Positions 56,801-64,000 of a stretch of DNA of 64,000 nucleotides are shown one piece after another. Numbering within the stretch: the stretch's first letter is position 1; each line of letters opens with the position of its first letter. The position numbers and the translations under genes are program-made. The stretch spans positions 2,354,001 through 2,418,000 of the forward strand of contig NZ_CP132342.1 in NCBI RefSeq assembly GCF_040529055.1. The letters run 5' to 3'. The notes beneath the pieces were generated by a model, which saw only the letters and a list, made by a program, of their open reading frames with translations, was not told where the DNA came from and ran no database searches. This DNA is from Xanthomonas sontii. GTDB taxonomy: Bacteria; Pseudomonadota; Gammaproteobacteria; Xanthomonadales; Xanthomonadaceae.

Positions 56801-57370
56801 CGCACCGCGGTGCGCCAGGGCGGCAGCGGCCTGGGCCTGGCGATCAGCCAGGAACTGGCGATGGCGATGGGCGGGCGCATCCAGGTCGAGAGCCGGCTGG
56901 GGCACGGCGCGCGTTTCCGCGTGGGCCTGCCGCTGCGCTGGCGTCCGGCGCAGGAACCGGCGGCGGTCCCGGTGCCGGCACCGCGCGCGCGCACCGCGCT
57001 GCGCATCCTGCTGGTCGAGGACGAACCGACCGTGGCCCAGGTGATGGTCGAACTGCTGCGCGGCCGCGGCCATCAGGTGACCTGGGCCGCGCACGGCCTG
57101 GAGGCGCTGACCGAAGCCAGCCAGGACAGCTTCGACATCGGCCTGCTCGACCTGGACCTGCCGGCGCTCGACGGCCTGGCGCTGGCGCGGCAGTTGCGTG
57201 CGCTGGGCCATGGCTTCCCGCTGCTGGCGGTGACCGCGCGCTCCGACGGCGAGGCCGAGGCCGCCGCGCGCGCTGCCGGATTCGCCGGGTTCGTGCGCAA
57301 GCCGGTCACCGGGCAGATGCTGGAAGGGGCCATCGACGCGGTGCTGGACGGGGCGCCGCCGCCGCTCTGA
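53804..57370 (+). CDS. Propeller hybrid sensor histidine kinase (Reg_prop-Y_Y_Y-HisKA-HATPase-REC), copy 1
   Basis: About 1188 residues. A signal/anchor (about 8-30) precedes a periplasmic propeller (about 35-700, blades such as DRDGYLWIASGDGLARYDG) and a Y_Y_Y domain (about 715-765). A membrane helix (about 775-795) leads to HisKA with His830 in ATLGHEVRTPLTG, HATPase (LNLLGNAIKFT, ADTGPGIG, GSGLGLAIS) and a C-terminal REC (LLVEDEP, IGLLDLDLPALDG phospho-Asp, AVTA, VRKPV). The output regulator is not in the window. Start at 53804 because GGAG lies nine bases before it; earlier in-frame starts are at 53798 and a GTG at 53765. It is followed by a paralogue 92 bp downstream. Confidence 0.92.
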   Translation: MPIPHPPRRWRCWGLACLLALAAVCADASAAVPELPRFRVFSGEQGLPSSDISGLQLDRDGYLWIASGDGLARYDGREFRVWRHDPADPASLRCNYVQDMHIDARDRIWVACEGGGLSMLGADRRGFRHFNMATQPAMRSDDVFAIASRGDAVYFGTYRGGLYRLGGDGRVQRIRAGDPAVDALLDSAVLTLAFDDAGVLWVGTFKGLVRYDGRHASAYRIDDGMPQEEQVIMSITRLSDGLWFSGNTGLFRRDRAGRWLRADWIGALHRAANAIAEDGAGGYWLGNGEGLWHKPADGPARRVDTGGAAVSGASVVETVLRDREGGLWVPLPTRGLGYLRPDWRRLAVLGTAQGLPADQYVGLAPARAGGVWLLGSGASVFRLDTTSGALSAPHWANGAPSGRLLSVLDDPRGALWMGGSSTLLRGPLDGGTLQRWTRAAGEADPIPDGTLAWLQLDARQRLWIAAPGYGVQVRDGDGHVLQNLPGGQHGLAGTDIAAFAMAPDGTPWVAAEQFQHWDGAAGQFRTPPELAGEKVQSFAFADARTLWVHRLSGLELWRRTGAHWQRSQRYAVADGLPATESSALVADSQGRAWLGMRRGLFRVDPRRTPAVRAFGTRDGLGSQELVRRGLLMTADGVLVAAAADGSVALLDTQQPDPVPVPLALSMESVQVRRGPQLLTLPTRGDFTLRSDDRDLRVAVRLLSYIDPEHIVYRFRLQGYDRDWVSTGASGERTLPQLPDGAQVLEIQARTRNGAWSPTLRLPFRVQPPWWRSVWGIVGLLAAAGLLLLMSLRAYRRRLGRQHAWELALHKQELAEQASLAKTRFLATLGHEVRTPLTGVLGMSELLLATPLDPKQRGYTESIRRAGTHLLHLVNDALDLARIEAGRLRLESQPFALQALIAEVVNLMAPLAQARGLRFDLHDGMPGATTVEGDALRVRQILLNLLGNAIKFTSSGSVALKVAPGQDGQGLCIEVADTGPGIGSEQQARLFQRFEQGDGPRTAVRQGGSGLGLAISQELAMAMGGRIQVESRLGHGARFRVGLPLRWRPAQEPAAVPVPAPRARTALRILLVEDEPTVAQVMVELLRGRGHQVTWAAHGLEALTEASQDSFDIGLLDLDLPALDGLALARQLRALGHGFPLLAVTARSDGEAEAAARAAGFAGFVRKPVTGQMLEGAIDAVLDGAPPPL

Positions 57371-57462
57371 GTCGATGCGGGACGCGGTTGCCAGCGCCGG
57401 CGCTTATCGCCGACGATGGCGGCGGTGGCGCGGGACGGATGCCCGTCGGGGAGACAGAGGCG

Positions 57463-60400
57463 ATGCGGTCGAGACGGATCTTGGGATGGCTGCTGCTGGC
57501 GTGGTCCGCGGTCGCCGGCGCGGCAGTGCCGCCGACGCCGCAGCCGCGCCAACTGACCGTGGCCGACGGCTTGCCGTCCAACAGCATCAATGGCTTCGCC
57601 GAGGACAAGCTCGGCTACCTGTGGCTGGCCAGCAGCGACGGCCTGGCGCGCTTCGACGGACGCGGCTACCGCATCTGGCGGATCGAGGACGGCCTGCACC
57701 ACAACAAGATCTGGTCGGTGCACGTCGATGCGCAGAACCGGGTCTGGTTCGGGACCGACGGCGCCGGCCTGGGCATGCTCTCGGCCGATCGCCGGCAGTT
57801 CCGCTACTACGATCGCAGCACCTATCCGCAGATCGGCTCCACCACCGTGTGGTCCATCGCGTCCACGCCGGACGGCAGCGTCTGGTTCGGGACCTCCGCC
57901 GGCGGCCTGCACCAGTTGCAGCCGGACGGCCGCCTGCGTCGCTTCATGCCGATCCCCGGCGACGCGCGCAGCCTGCCTTCGGCCAGCGTCGCCCATCTGG
58001 CGACCACGCCGGACGGCACCCTGTGGGTGGGCACCCGCGGCGGCCTGGCGCGCTGGACCGGCCACGATTTCCAACGCGTCGCCGCCGACGCGCTGCCGCG
58101 GCCGGACGTGCAGGGGCTGACGCCCGAACGCGACGATACGCTGTGGGTTTCCACCCTGGGCGGGATGCGCCTGCTGCGCGCCGACGCCAGCGTGGTGGAG
58201 CCGTACTGGCGCAACATGCCCGGCGACAGCGTGCTGGGCATGCTGGTCCACGACCGCCACGGCACGCGCTGGTTCGACACCATGGACGGGCTGGGCCGCG
58301 AGAGCGAGTCCGGGGTGATCCGCAACGTGCCGCTGTACAGCAATTCCGCGCACGGACTGGTCAAGCCGAACTGGTCGCTGGCCTTCGAGGATCGCGAGGG
58401 CGGCCTGTGGTTCGCCAGCGGCAATGCCGGGCTGTGGCACCTGCCGGCCAACTGGCAGCAGTTCTCGGTGCTGTCCTATCGGGTGGACGACCCGGAGTCG
58501 ATGGGCAACCCCTACGTGCTGGCCACCGCCGCTTCCCGCGACGGCGGCGTGTGGCTGGCCGGCACGCGTGGCGTGCTGGACAAGCTCGATCCGGCCACCG
58601 GCGCCGTGCATCGGCACATGCGCGCGATGTTCGGTCTGGACTGGGCGCGGGCGATCGCCGAAGACCCGCAGGGCCGGCTGTGGGCGGCGGCCGCGGGGGC
58701 GGTGCTGCGCTACGATCCGGCCAACGGCGAGGTCCGGCGCTGGGGCAAGGACGCCGGGGCCGATGCGCCGATGATGGACCAGGTGGATCGGATCGTCTTC
58801 AGCAGCGACCGCCACGTCTGGATCTTCAGCGACATCACCGGCGTGCAGGTGCGCGACCTCGATGGCCACGTGCTGCGCACCATGGCGCCGGGAAGCGCCG
58901 GCCTGCCTGCGGACCTGACCGTGCAGGAGGCCAGCCTCGGGCCGCAGGGCCAGCCCTGGTTGCTGGGGCAGCACGGGCTGCTTGCCTGGAGCCCGGAGCG
59001 CGCGCGGTTCGAAGCGGTGCCCGGCGCACCGCAGCGCCCGCTGAGCGCCCTGGCGATCAGCGACGGCAACGTGGTCTGGCTGGCCAGCGTCGGCTGCCTG
59101 GAGCGCTATCTGTGGGACGGCAGCCGGCTGAGCCTGCTCGACCGCATCGACGCCGAACAGGAGTTCCCGGCGCTGGCGCCGAACGGCCTGGTGGTCGATG
59201 CCAGCGGCGTGGCCTGGCTGAGCAGCGTGCGCGGGCTGATCCGGGTCGATCCGGCGAGCAAGGCGATCCGCTCCTACGGCGTGCACGATGGCCTGCCCAA
59301 CCAGGAGTTCCAGATCCGCACCCTGGTGCAGGCGCGCAGCGGGCAGATCCTCGGCGGCACCCCGGACGGCGTGGTGCTGTTCGAGCCGTCGCAGGTGGTG
59401 CCGTCGCGGCGGCAGCCGCCGCTGGTGATCGAGCGCATCGGCGTGCGCCGCGGCGAGCGCGGGCTGGACCTGCTGCACGCCGACCGCATCGTGCTGCAGG
59501 AAGGCGACCGCGATCTGCACGTGGTCGCGCGCCTGCTGTCGTTCTCCGACACCGACGCCAACACCTACCGCTTCCGCCTCAGCGGCTACGACCCGGATTG
59601 GGTCGATGTGGGCGCCAGCGGCGAGCGTCTGTTCTCGCGGCTGCCGTCGGGCCACTACACCCTGGAGATGCAGGCGCGTACCGCCGACAAGGTCTGGTCG
59701 AACGTGGTCAGCCTGCACTTCCGCGTCTTGCCGCCGTGGTGGCGCAGCCCCTGGGGCATCGCCGGGCTGGCGGTGCTGGCGGTGCTGGCGCTGTGGTTGC
59801 TCGCGTACCTGTACCGGCGGCGGCTGCGCCGGCGCGCCGCCTGGCAACTGGCGGTGCACAAGCAGGAGGTGGCCGAGCAGGCCTCGCTGGCCAAGACCCG
59901 CTTCCTGGCCACGCTCGGCCACGAGGTGCGCACGCCGATGACCGGGGTGCTGGGCATGAGCGAACTGCTGCTGGCCACGCCGCTGGACACCAGGCAGCGC
60001 CGCTACACCGAATCGATCCGCGACGCGGGCTCGCACCTGCTGCGCCTGGTCAACGACGCGCTGGACCTGGCGCGGATCGAGGCCGGGCGCCTGGAACTGG
60101 AACAGCAGCCGTTCGACCTGGGCCGGCTGATCGCCGAACTGGAGGCGATGATGGGGCCGATGGCGCGCAGCCGCGGGCTGGTGTTCGCCCTGGACAACGC
60201 CATGCCGCCGCAGGTCACCGCGCGCGGCGACGCCACGCGGGTGCGGCAGATCCTGCTGAACCTGCTCAACAACGCCATCAAGTTCACCGAGCACGGCAGC
60301 GTGCAGTTGCGGGTGGCGCCGCTGCAGCCGCAGCAGGGCGTGCGTTTCGAGGTCGCCGATACCGGGCCGGGCATCAATGCCGAACAGCAGGCGCGATTGT

Positions 60401-61017
60401 TCCAGCGCTTCGAGCAGGCCGACGGGCCGCGCACCGCCGCACGCTACGGCGGCAGCGGCCTGGGCCTGGCGATCAGCCAGGAACTGGCGGTGGCGATGGG
60501 CGGGCGCATCGAACTGCGCAGCCGCCTCGGCGCCGGCACCCGCTTCGTGGTCGACCTGCCGTTGCCATGGGTGCCCGAGCCGCTGCCGCAGGCGCCACGC
60601 GACGCCCGCGCGTCCGCCAGCGCCGCGGCGCCGCGGCGGATCCTGCTGGTCGAAGACGATCCGACCGTGGCCGAAGTGGTCGGCGGCCTGCTGCGCGCAC
60701 GCGGCCACCACGTCACCCACGCCGCGCACGCGCTGGCCGCGCTGACCGAAGCGGCGGCCAGCGCGTTCGACATCGCCCTGCTCGATCTGGACCTGCCCGG
60801 CCTGGACGGCCTGGCGCTGGCGCGGCAGTTGCGCGCCTTCGGCTACGGCATGCCGCTGATCGCGGTCACCGCCCGTGCCGACGCCGACGCCGAGCCGCAG
60901 GCGCGTGCCGCCGGTTTCAGCGGGTTCCTGCGCAAGCCGGTGACGGGCGAGATGCTGGCGAAGGCGGTGGAGGCGCCAGACGATGGAGAAGGCAGCAGGA
61001 GCGAGGAGGGCAGGTAA
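57463..61017 (+). CDS. Propeller hybrid sensor histidine kinase, copy 2 (tandem paralogue)
   Basis: 1184 residues with the same layout: signal peptide (about 1-22), propeller (about 28-690, blades such as DKLGYLWLASSDGLARFDG and PDGTLWVGTRGGLARW), Y_Y_Y (about 700-760), membrane helix (about 768-788), HisKA with His820 (ATLGHEVRTPMTG), HATPase (LNLLNNAIKFT, GSGLGLAIS) and REC (LLVEDDP, IALLDLDLPGLDG, FLRKPV). The sensor part is much more diverged from copy 1 than the kinase part. A 117-bp block at 59871-59987 is identical to 56242-56358 but for one base. ATG at 57463 has GGGGAG upstream. Confidence 0.92.
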   Translation: MRSRRILGWLLLAWSAVAGAAVPPTPQPRQLTVADGLPSNSINGFAEDKLGYLWLASSDGLARFDGRGYRIWRIEDGLHHNKIWSVHVDAQNRVWFGTDGAGLGMLSADRRQFRYYDRSTYPQIGSTTVWSIASTPDGSVWFGTSAGGLHQLQPDGRLRRFMPIPGDARSLPSASVAHLATTPDGTLWVGTRGGLARWTGHDFQRVAADALPRPDVQGLTPERDDTLWVSTLGGMRLLRADASVVEPYWRNMPGDSVLGMLVHDRHGTRWFDTMDGLGRESESGVIRNVPLYSNSAHGLVKPNWSLAFEDREGGLWFASGNAGLWHLPANWQQFSVLSYRVDDPESMGNPYVLATAASRDGGVWLAGTRGVLDKLDPATGAVHRHMRAMFGLDWARAIAEDPQGRLWAAAAGAVLRYDPANGEVRRWGKDAGADAPMMDQVDRIVFSSDRHVWIFSDITGVQVRDLDGHVLRTMAPGSAGLPADLTVQEASLGPQGQPWLLGQHGLLAWSPERARFEAVPGAPQRPLSALAISDGNVVWLASVGCLERYLWDGSRLSLLDRIDAEQEFPALAPNGLVVDASGVAWLSSVRGLIRVDPASKAIRSYGVHDGLPNQEFQIRTLVQARSGQILGGTPDGVVLFEPSQVVPSRRQPPLVIERIGVRRGERGLDLLHADRIVLQEGDRDLHVVARLLSFSDTDANTYRFRLSGYDPDWVDVGASGERLFSRLPSGHYTLEMQARTADKVWSNVVSLHFRVLPPWWRSPWGIAGLAVLAVLALWLLAYLYRRRLRRRAAWQLAVHKQEVAEQASLAKTRFLATLGHEVRTPMTGVLGMSELLLATPLDTRQRRYTESIRDAGSHLLRLVNDALDLARIEAGRLELEQQPFDLGRLIAELEAMMGPMARSRGLVFALDNAMPPQVTARGDATRVRQILLNLLNNAIKFTEHGSVQLRVAPLQPQQGVRFEVADTGPGINAEQQARLFQRFEQADGPRTAARYGGSGLGLAISQELAVAMGGRIELRSRLGAGTRFVVDLPLPWVPEPLPQAPRDARASASAAAPRRILLVEDDPTVAEVVGGLLRARGHHVTHAAHALAALTEAAASAFDIALLDLDLPGLDGLALARQLRAFGYGMPLIAVTARADADAEPQARAAGFSGFLRKPVTGEMLAKAVEAPDDGEGSRSEEGR

Positions 61018-61083
61018 GTCACACCCGTCCGGTATCCGCAGCAGGCGTGACCAGCAGAGGGCAGGTGCCTTCCAGGCCGCATG

Positions 61084-61112
61084 CAGTCGGGACTGAAGTC
61101 CCTCCCACATGG
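61084..61112 (-). repeat. REP-like palindrome copy
   Basis: AGTCGGGACTGAAGTCCCTC followed by CCACAT, the same core as in the ynfA-proximal array, reversed. Confidence 0.7.
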
Positions 61113-61141
61113 AGCAGGTCGCGCATCCCGCTCCTGCGACT

Positions 61142-61166
61142 CCCCAATCCCGACTCCCCAATCCCC
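61142..61166 (-). other. Potential G-quadruplex motif right after the MdtD-like gene
   Basis: On the minus strand four GGG/GGGG runs separated by ATT and AGTC begin ten bases after the stop. Confidence 0.6.
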
Positions 61167-61175
61167 GCTTTTCGG

Positions 61176-62606
61176 CTACTCCGCCACTTCCTCCACCTGC
61201 TTCGGCAGCGGCCGCGTATCCGGCAGCTGCCAGAAGATCAGCGTCGAGGTCAGGGTGATCGCGCCGACGCAGACGAAGGTCGCATGCAGCGCCGCGGTGG
61301 CGCCGTGGGTATCGCCGAGGTGGGTGTTGAACGCGGCCAGCAGGCTGCCGGCGGCCGCGGCGCCGAAGCCGGTGGCCAGCATCATCACCATCGACAGCAG
61401 GCTGTTGCCGGCGCTGGCCTGGTCGCGGTCCAGGTCGCGCAGGGTCACCGTGTTCATGACGGTGAACTGCAGCGAGTTGACCGCACCGAACAGCGCCAGC
61501 TGCAGCAGCCGCCAGCCCAGCGGCTGGCCGGCGTCGAACAGCAGGAAGCTGGCCATCGCGGTGCCGACCAGCACGGTGTTGGTCATCAGCACGCGCCGGT
61601 AGCCGAAGCGCTCCACCAGCTTCACCGCCGCGCGCTTGGAGGCCATGCCGGCCAGCGCCACCGGGATCATCATCAGCCCGGCGTTCATCGGGCTCATGCC
61701 CAGGCCCACCTGCAACAGCAGCGGGATCAGGAACGGCATGCTGCCGCTGCCCACGCGCGAGAACAGGTTGCCGAGGATGCCGATGCGGAAGCTGGCGACC
61801 TTGAACAGGTGCAGCGGGAACAACGGCGCCGCCGCGTTGGCCGCGTGCAACCAGTAGCCGATCAGCGCCGCCAGCCCGGCGATCGCCAGCAGCATCACGA
61901 AGGCGTGGCGCAGGCCCAGCTCGGAGATGCCGTCCAGCGCCAGCGACAGCGCGACCATGCCGAAGGCCAGCATCGCGTAGCCGATCAGGTCGAAGCGGGT
62001 ACGCTGCTCGCCGTAGAAGTCCGGCATGATCTTCAGCGCCGCGGCGAAGCCGATCGCGCCGATCGGCAGGTTGATCAGGAATACCCAGTGCCAGGACGCC
62101 ACCTGCACCAGCCAGCCGCCCAGGGTCGGGCCAACCAGCGGCCCGATCAGCGCGGGGATGGCGATGAAGCTCATCGCGCTGAGGAACTGCGCGCGCGACA
62201 CCGAGCGCATCACCGCCAGCCGGCCCACCGGCAGCAGCATCGCGCCGCCGATCCCCTGCAGCACCCGCGCGGCCACCAGATACGGCAGCCGCGGCGCCGC
62301 CGCGCACAGCAGCGAGCCGAGGGTGAACAGCACGATCGCGGCCAGGAAGGTGCGGCGGGTGCCGTAGCGGTCGGCGATCCAGCCCGAGGCGGGAATGAAC
62401 ATCGCCACCGCCAGCGCGTAGCTGAACACCACCGACTGCATCTGCAAGGGGCTCTCGCCCAGGCTGCGCGCCATCGCCGGCAACGCGGTGTTGACGATGG
62501 TCGCATCCAGCATCTGCATGAAGATGGCCAGCGACACCAGCCACAGCAGCGGACGGAAACTGCGCGCGTTGGGAACGGCGATCGGATCGGAGGAGGGCGC
62601 GGACAT
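61176..62606 (-). CDS. MFS multidrug transporter, DHA2 (EmrB/MdtD) type
   Basis: A 476-residue protein with about 13-14 membrane segments. DHA2 motifs are LDATIVNTALPAMARSLG in helix 1 (motif D1) and SGWIADRYGTRRTFLAAI (motif A), with VLQGIGGAMLLPVGRLAVMR and LIGPLVGPTLGGWLV (motif C). It pumps small molecules outward in exchange for protons; the closest named protein is MdtD, for which drug export is doubtful. ATG at 62606; a second ATG two codons upstream is possible. No regulator is adjacent. Confidence 0.88.
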   Translation of the reverse strand: MSAPSSDPIAVPNARSFRPLLWLVSLAIFMQMLDATIVNTALPAMARSLGESPLQMQSVVFSYALAVAMFIPASGWIADRYGTRRTFLAAIVLFTLGSLLCAAAPRLPYLVAARVLQGIGGAMLLPVGRLAVMRSVSRAQFLSAMSFIAIPALIGPLVGPTLGGWLVQVASWHWVFLINLPIGAIGFAAALKIMPDFYGEQRTRFDLIGYAMLAFGMVALSLALDGISELGLRHAFVMLLAIAGLAALIGYWLHAANAAAPLFPLHLFKVASFRIGILGNLFSRVGSGSMPFLIPLLLQVGLGMSPMNAGLMMIPVALAGMASKRAAVKLVERFGYRRVLMTNTVLVGTAMASFLLFDAGQPLGWRLLQLALFGAVNSLQFTVMNTVTLRDLDRDQASAGNSLLSMVMMLATGFGAAAAGSLLAAFNTHLGDTHGATAALHATFVCVGAITLTSTLIFWQLPDTRPLPKQVEEVAE

Positions 62607-62756
62607 CGGCACGCAGGGCGACGCGAGGGGGCGATAGGATCGCGCAGATCGCGTCGCCGTGTCGTGCAGTTGCGCGCGTTGCGCGCTTGCGATGCAGCGC
62701 GCGCTCAGCGATCAGCGCGGTCGACGCAGGTATGGACGGCGCCCTGCAGGCGCCCG

Positions 62757-62824
62757 CGTAGGAGCGGCTTCAGCCGCGATGGGCATTCGCAAAATATCCT
62801 GTCGCGGCTGAAGCCGCTCCTGCG
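62757..62824. repeat. Extragenic palindrome TAGGAGCGGCTTCAGCCGCGA and partner
   Basis: Two 20-bp arms (GGAGCGGCTTCAGCCGCGA and TCGCGGCTGAAGCCGCTCC) are separated by about 24 bp. Each arm also holds an inner palindrome CGGCTTCAGCCG/CGGCTGAAGCCG, typical of paired REP elements in this family. Confidence 0.85.
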
Positions 62825-62880
62825 CGAAAGCGCAAGAGATCGAGCGCACGGTCAGATCGCCGACCGTGCGCGAGACTGGA

Positions 62881-62908
62881 ATCCCGAATCCCGAATCCCG
62901 AATCCCGG
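62881..62908 (-). other. Potential G-quadruplex motif right after hemE
   Basis: On the minus strand four exact GGGATTC-type units begin six bases after the hemE stop, telomere-like in form. Confidence 0.65.
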
Positions 62909-62911
62909 CGT

Positions 62912-63979
62912 TCAACCACGCCGACTATGCCGCTGCACCGCCGCCACCAATGCCCCGACATGCTCGGGCTGCATGTCCGGCGACAGCCCATGGCCCAGGT
63001 TGAACACGTGGCCGTCCAGCGAGCCGCCGTTGCCGTCGACGTAGCTGCGCAGCACGCGCTGCACTTCGCGGTCGATCGCCTCCGGCGCGCCGTACAGCAT
63101 CGCCGGGTCGAGGTTGCCCTGCAGGGCGACGCGGCCGCCGGTGCGGCGCGCGGCGTCGGCCAGGTCGATGGTCCAGTCCACGCCCACGCCCTCCGCACCG
63201 GAGCCGGCCAGCTCTTCCAGGTAGGGCGCATTGCCCTTGCCGAACAGGATCAGCGGGGTGCGCTCGGCGCCGTCGCCGCGCGCCAGTTCGCGGGCGATGC
63301 GCTGCAGGTAGGGCAGGGAGAACTCGCGGTACATCGCCGGGCTCAGCACACCGCCCCAGGTGTCGAACACCTGCAACGCCTGCGCACCGGCCGCGCGCTG
63401 CGCCGCCAGGTAGGCGATCACCGCGTCGGTGTTGACCGACAGCAGCGCGTGCAGCGCCGCGGGGTCGTTCAGCGCCAGCGCCTTGATCCGCGCGTAGTTG
63501 TCGCTGCCGCCGCCCTCGACCATGTAGCAGGCCAGGGTCCAGGGGCTGCCGGAGAAGCCGATCAGCGGCACGCTGCCGTCCAGTTCGCGGCGGATCACCC
63601 GCACCGCGTCCATCACGTAGCGTAGCTCGGTCTCCATGTCCGGCACGCCGAGCCGGGCGATCGCCGCGGCGTCGCGCACCGGGTGGCGGAACTTGGGGCC
63701 TTCGCCTTCGACGAAGTACAGCTCCAGGCCCATCGCATCGGGAATGGTGAGGATGTCGGAGAACAGGATCGCCGCGTCCAGCGGGAACCGCGCCAGCGGC
63801 TGCAGGGTCACTTCGCAGGCCAGTTCCGGGGTCTTGGCCATGGCCAGGAAGCTGCCGGCGCGGGCGCGGGTGGCGCGGTACTCGGGCAGGTAGCGCCCGG
63901 CCTGGCGCATCAGCCACACGGGGGTCTGGTCCACGGGCTCGCGGCGCAGCGCGCGCAGCAGGCGGTCGTTCTTGAGCAT
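62912..63979 (-). CDS. hemE: Uroporphyrinogen decarboxylase
   Basis: A 355-residue protein of the usual length. N-terminal [20 protein letters not shown] carries the conserved Arg/Gly motif; [19 protein letters not shown] holds the catalytic Asp; [16 protein letters not shown] is the second UroD signature. It removes four acetate carboxyls from uroporphyrinogen III in heme synthesis. It is cytosolic. ATG at 63979 has GGAATCCCCC upstream. The start lies 21 bp from the window end, so the promoter is not seen. Confidence 0.97.
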   Translation of the reverse strand: MLKNDRLLRALRREPVDQTPVWLMRQAGRYLPEYRATRARAGSFLAMAKTPELACEVTLQPLARFPLDAAILFSDILTIPDAMGLELYFVEGEGPKFRHPVRDAAAIARLGVPDMETELRYVMDAVRVIRRELDGSVPLIGFSGSPWTLACYMVEGGGSDNYARIKALALNDPAALHALLSVNTDAVIAYLAAQRAAGAQALQVFDTWGGVLSPAMYREFSLPYLQRIARELARGDGAERTPLILFGKGNAPYLEELAGSGAEGVGVDWTIDLADAARRTGGRVALQGNLDPAMLYGAPEAIDREVQRVLRSYVDGNGGSLDGHVFNLGHGLSPDMQPEHVGALVAAVQRHSRRG

Positions 63980-64000
63980 GGGGGATTCCTTAGCGCGGCG

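Larger units (their letters stand above)
62607..62911. other. Intergenic region with inverted repeats
   Basis: No gene is seen. It contains the MdtD-like promoter region, a long inverted repeat at 62757-62824 and the G-rich tract after hemE. Confidence 0.6.

Noticed and set aside
53609..57211. 1,200-codon antisense frame opposite the first hybrid kinase
   Set aside because: Same cause: low-complexity composition, while the plus strand encodes a full domain series.
57073..62544. Very long antisense open frame (about 1,820 codons) over the second hybrid kinase and MdtD-like gene
   Set aside because: It arises from third-position GC bias opposite real genes; its translation is histidine/arginine/glutamine-rich with no domains.

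Overview
The window is high-GC chromosomal DNA of a gammaproteobacterium in the Xanthomonadaceae, most likely Xanthomonas or a close relative. The support is the neighbourhood (gcvT-gcvH next to an H1-like histone gene, a metX-metB-hom operon behind a SAM riboswitch, a GH18 chitinase behind NagR-like boxes, FadE under a TetR regulator). Intergenic repeats of the kinds common in that family (GGGATTC runs, GTGGGAGGGACTTCAGTCCC palindromes, CCCCTCTCCC..GGGGTGAGGG blocks) agree. This is inferred from sequence features; no search was run.

Layout. 1-4.96 kb: 3' end of mazG, ynfA, a tandem ~200-bp repeat, a DUF962 protein, an SPFH/NfeD pair, gcvT and gcvH. 5.0-8.27 kb: almost gene-free, holding only the lysine/alanine-rich histone H1-like gene, a possible small RNA upstream of it, terminators and dispersed repeats. 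8.27-14.1 kb: a secreted serine beta-lactamase-like hydrolase, a GMC oxidoreductase, an MFS carrier, DUF1304 and a hotdog thioesterase. 14.1-18.3 kb: fadE plus an alpha/beta hydrolase, divergent from a TetR regulator with operator palindromes between them. 18.3-25.0 kb: a TPR-Asp/Asn beta-hydroxylase converging on a 2OG-Fe(II) oxygenase, a TPR-sulfotransferase and a large TonB-dependent receptor with a Clp/CRP-like site. 25.3-30.4 kb: a predicted beta-barrel protein, hslO, mtgA broken by an IS5-family element, a GT2 glycosyltransferase and a CBS protein. 30.5-39.5 kb: AsmA-like protein, an orphan secreted protein, hemolysin III, prfC, an ABC exporter with its GntR regulator, and an M23 peptidase. 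39.5-43.0 kb: SAM riboswitch and metX-metB-hom. 43.2-51.7 kb: chitinase, secreted hydrolase, a propeller-GGDEF sensor, sdaA and a glutaredoxin-like protein. 51.8-61.0 kb: yceI-cytochrome b561-yceI and two tandem propeller hybrid histidine kinases. 61-64 kb: MdtD-like efflux carrier and hemE.

How the genes work together. The gcv genes feed one-carbon units. metX-metB-hom makes homoserine and cystathionine under SAM feedback. The fadE operon is probably shut off by the adjacent TetR protein. The chitinase appears to belong to the NagR chitin/GlcNAc regulon. Three large propeller sensors within 15 kb (one making c-di-GMP, two phosphorelay hybrids) suggest a signalling hot spot. The most intriguing possible system is the TonB receptor with co-oriented TPR-sulfotransferase and 2OG oxygenase, plus a convergent TPR-hydroxylase: a transporter packaged with three predicted modifying enzymes.
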